From the NCBI GenBank assembly GCA_900550105.1, contig URQW01000021.1:1-39414 (forward strand): a stretch of 39,414 nt of DNA, given 5' to 3'. The notes under the pieces are model-generated. The model was not told where the DNA came from. It did not search any database and was given only the letters and a program-made list of their open reading frames with translations. Made by a program: the position numbers and the translations under genes. How positions within the stretch are numbered: the stretch's first letter is position 1; every line of letters begins with the position of its first letter. Below, piece after piece: positions 37,515 to 39,414 of the stretch. The DNA comes from an uncultured Pelosinus sp. (GTDB lineage: Bacteria; Bacillota; Negativicutes; UMGS1260).

Positions 37515-39168
37515 TCAGTTCACGCTAGAGTACATGAAACTGATCGGTGAGTACAGTAAGGAGTTTCAGAAGCTAGCTCAGCTGGTCGCCGATCGTGCTT
37601 TTGAATTGATTGAAGGCGGTATGGGGGTTAGTGAGGCAATCGTGAAAGCTTTGGCAGAAAACAATTTCTTCGGTCGCAATCAGGACGTTCTCACGAACGT
37701 TCTTTTTCGTGCCGCGGCTTACGGCTACGGCATCGATCCCAGCAAGGTGGCTAATCCCGCCGAGGTTAAACGTAAACTGCTGTATGAAGCATGGGCTCCA
37801 GACAAGATGAATCTATCTGAGCGGCTTCATGGATCGTCAGCAAGGCTGCGACAGGAGATCGTCGACACGATTTCTTCATCTATGCGACAGCAGAAAGACG
37901 TCAAGGGGATCGCAATGGACCTCTATGACGGCTATAATTCGGGCAAGAAGGTTATTCAGCAAGCTGAGCTTGTCGATTACCTTGACCAACTCCAAAAATC
38001 AGCTAGACGGCTCATGCATGGCGATACAGATGCTTTGAGAGAATTCAATCAGACGCTGAAAATTGCGCAGAAAAATATCGATCAGCTAGCAGCTCATGAC
38101 GCGCCTACTGGGTCGCTGAAAGCGGCTTATCAAAAGGTGGTCGATGCTGCTAACGACCTATCAGAAAAGGCTCTCAATAATGCGGTTCATGTCGCCGTAG
38201 AAGAAAAGAGTCGGTATTTGGCTGAGCGCATTGCCAGGACAGAAATGTCAGCCGCCTGGGGCGAATCTTTTATTGCTAGATATCAAGATAATACAGATGT
38301 GATTGCTTACCGCTGGCGGCTAAGCAGTCGGCATCCTAGGACGGATATATGCGACTTTTATATGCATACAGATCTTTATGGTCTTGGCCCTGGCGTGTAT
38401 CCTAAGGATAAATTGCCGCGGCATCCGGCCCACGCGCACTGTATGTGTCTGTTAGAGCCCGTTTTCGAGGGTGAGATTCATATGGATTTTGCTAAAGAGT
38501 CTAAAATATTGGATTCGGCGGCACTGAACAAGGCGGCCGGCGACGAATATCTTAAGACACTTTCGGATTTCGATCAGAAGCAACTGCTTGGTGCTGATGG
38601 ATGGAAAGAATGGAAAGACGGTAAGGGGTGGCAGCAGTCGCTGAGAAATTGGGAACAACCGGCAAAGCCTGAAACGCGGTTTGTTGCGCAGGATTTTTAC
38701 GGGGGACTATCTCCTTCTGATCAAGTACTTGCTAATAACAAAGCAAGTGTTATAATTAGGGAAAGTGGTGCAAATAGTGGAGCTTTACAACGAGATAGTG
38801 ATAAGGCACTTGAGCATGCTTTCCGTTATTATGAATCTGTAAGGCATATGAAAACAGATAGTGCTTCTATATCGCGTAATACTGGTATAAAAGAAGAGTT
38901 TATTGATAAAATAAAGGAGCATATATTTATCAATAAGCATGATCTCGGTGGTCCAGAACCAGAACGATTCTTTCCTGATTATGAAATGGCACAATCCTGG
39001 CAAAGGCTAATTAATGGTGAAAATATAAAAGAACGTGATATTACTTTGCTGAACCATGAATGGATGGAAAGATTCTTCATGGAACAAGGTTACTCGCAAA
39101 TTAAAGCCCACCAAGAGGCTAATAAGCTATACAACTATCAAAAAATGGTAATGGGGGATGATGATTAA
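37498..39168 (+). CDS. Minor head protein (MuF/SPP1 gp7-like) fused to a C-terminal toxin-like extension
   Basis: 556 aa from the ATG at 37498 (AAGGTG 7 nt upstream), overlapping the portal gene by 17 bases. Residues ~225-320 are the head-morphogenesis domain: AERIARTEMSAAWGESFIAR, YRWRLSSRHPRTDICDFY, and HPAHAHCMCLLEPV with its metal-binding His/Cys set. Normal MuF-type proteins end soon after. Here residues ~400-556 form a separate module with AT-richer DNA from ~38700: DSDKALEHAFRYYESVRHMK, RFFPDYEMAQSWQRLI and LLNHEWMERFFMEQGYSQIK then AHQEAN. MuF-toxin fusions are known in temperate Firmicute phages. The toxin activity is inference. Confidence 0.85.
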   Translation: MAAQHNQFTLEYMKLIGEYSKEFQKLAQLVADRAFELIEGGMGVSEAIVKALAENNFFGRNQDVLTNVLFRAAAYGYGIDPSKVANPAEVKRKLLYEAWAPDKMNLSERLHGSSARLRQEIVDTISSSMRQQKDVKGIAMDLYDGYNSGKKVIQQAELVDYLDQLQKSARRLMHGDTDALREFNQTLKIAQKNIDQLAAHDAPTGSLKAAYQKVVDAANDLSEKALNNAVHVAVEEKSRYLAERIARTEMSAAWGESFIARYQDNTDVIAYRWRLSSRHPRTDICDFYMHTDLYGLGPGVYPKDKLPRHPAHAHCMCLLEPVFEGEIHMDFAKESKILDSAALNKAAGDEYLKTLSDFDQKQLLGADGWKEWKDGKGWQQSLRNWEQPAKPETRFVAQDFYGGLSPSDQVLANNKASVIIRESGANSGALQRDSDKALEHAFRYYESVRHMKTDSASISRNTGIKEEFIDKIKEHIFINKHDLGGPEPERFFPDYEMAQSWQRLINGENIKERDITLLNHEWMERFFMEQGYSQIKAHQEANKLYNYQKMVMGDDD

Positions 39169-39407
39169 TGGTATTTTTAAAAAACATCTTAAAAACAGAC
39201 AATAAAATATCATGTAATTATTCTCCAGAAAACACAAAAGAAGTTGGTTTTGTTGAGGTTGATATTGAAACAAGAAATTATATAAAAAAAGAAACAACCA
39301 AGTATGACTCCGGTTCTGATAGTTATGTTTCAAAGGTTAGATTTAAACTATTAGATTTAGCTAAAATGGATAAGATTCCTACAGAATCACGTGTTGTCTG
39401 GTACTAA
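39168..39407 (+). CDS. Candidate immunity protein for the MuF-linked toxin
   Basis: 79 aa; its ATG overlaps the stop of the MuF-fusion gene by one base (TAATG), with GGGGGATG upstream. Lys-rich and beta-rich: MVFLKNILKTDNKISCNYSP, then EVGFVEVDIETRNYIKKETT and PTESRVVWY. It shares the high AT content of the preceding toxin-like region, unlike the phage head genes. Small co-transcribed genes directly after MuF toxins usually encode cytoplasmic immunity proteins. Family not recognised. The window ends 7 bases after its stop. Confidence 0.65.
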   Translation: MVFLKNILKTDNKISCNYSPENTKEVGFVEVDIETRNYIKKETTKYDSGSDSYVSKVRFKLLDLAKMDKIPTESRVVWY

Positions 39408-39414
39408 TCGCCTA

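Noticed and set aside
1..39414. tRNA genes, rRNA, transposase or insertion-sequence ends, holin/endolysin
   Set aside because: None was recognised by eye on either strand; lysis and tail genes would be expected to the right of the window.

Overview
The window is most of an integrated temperate phage (siphovirus-like gene order, late region cut off after the minor head gene) plus a short piece of its host chromosome. Host: the first ~383 bases are the 3' part of a comM/yifB Mg-chelatase-like ATPase gene on the minus strand, broken by the prophage. Firmicute-type signals (Shine-Dalgarno sites of the AGGAGG type, many GTG/TTG starts, a GAAC-N4-GTTC SOS box, ImmR/ImmA-like immunity genes) combine with Sec-exported proteins of types found in diderm envelopes (surface-adhesin E-like, LPP20-like/TPR). 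This suggests a Negativicutes-type diderm Firmicute, but that is inference.

Layout. 1-2010: attachment junction and a large serine recombinase. 2101-5586: a compact leftward cluster of six genes headed by an ImmA/IrrE-type metallopeptidase, with a perfect LexA-type box just upstream (5611-5624) and a terminator at the far end. The other five encode a TPR protein, an exported protein, a membrane protein, an exported Ada-type zinc protein and a probable ferredoxin-fold (Cas2/VapD-like) protein. 5641-6511: the switch, with a leftward XRE repressor (ImmR-like), a rightward Cro-like XRE protein, and operators of the form TAACGRA-N-TYCGTTA, one of which fills the spacer of a TTGACT-17-TATAAT promoter. 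6513-9562: small accessory and early genes, including a Cas2-like (SinR-family) protein and an excisionase-like HTH protein. 9610-19499: DNA metabolism, with an unrecognised 323-aa protein, an SMC/SbcC-type ATPase, a UvrD-type helicase, an AbrB-zinc protein, HTH and metallopeptidase-like proteins, a Lin1244/DnaD-type replication protein, a helicase-loader-like protein and a RecU-like resolvase. 19512-27904: small phage genes around a C5-cytosine methyltransferase that carries seven tandem ~40-aa units. 27979-28650: probable late regulator followed at once by a sigma-A-type promoter and, about 30 nt after its predicted start, a strong terminator. 28718-31517: HNH protein and a ParB-methyltransferase fusion. 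31518-33442: AT-rich leftward cargo gene and a Gln/Asn/Ser-rich mini-protein between strong hairpins. 33443-39407: small and large terminase, portal, and a minor head (MuF/SPP1 gp7-like) protein fused to an AT-rich C-terminal extension with a small gene directly after it, looking like a phage-borne polymorphic toxin and its immunity gene.

How it may work: ImmR-like repressor holds the lysogen. DNA damage would relieve LexA from the immA promoter, and the protease would then inactivate the repressor. The integrase promoter also carries a one-mismatch LexA-like box. This wiring differs from the usual immR-immA co-transcription because a bidirectional terminator separates the two genes here. No tRNA, rRNA, CRISPR array, transposase, lysis or tail genes were seen.
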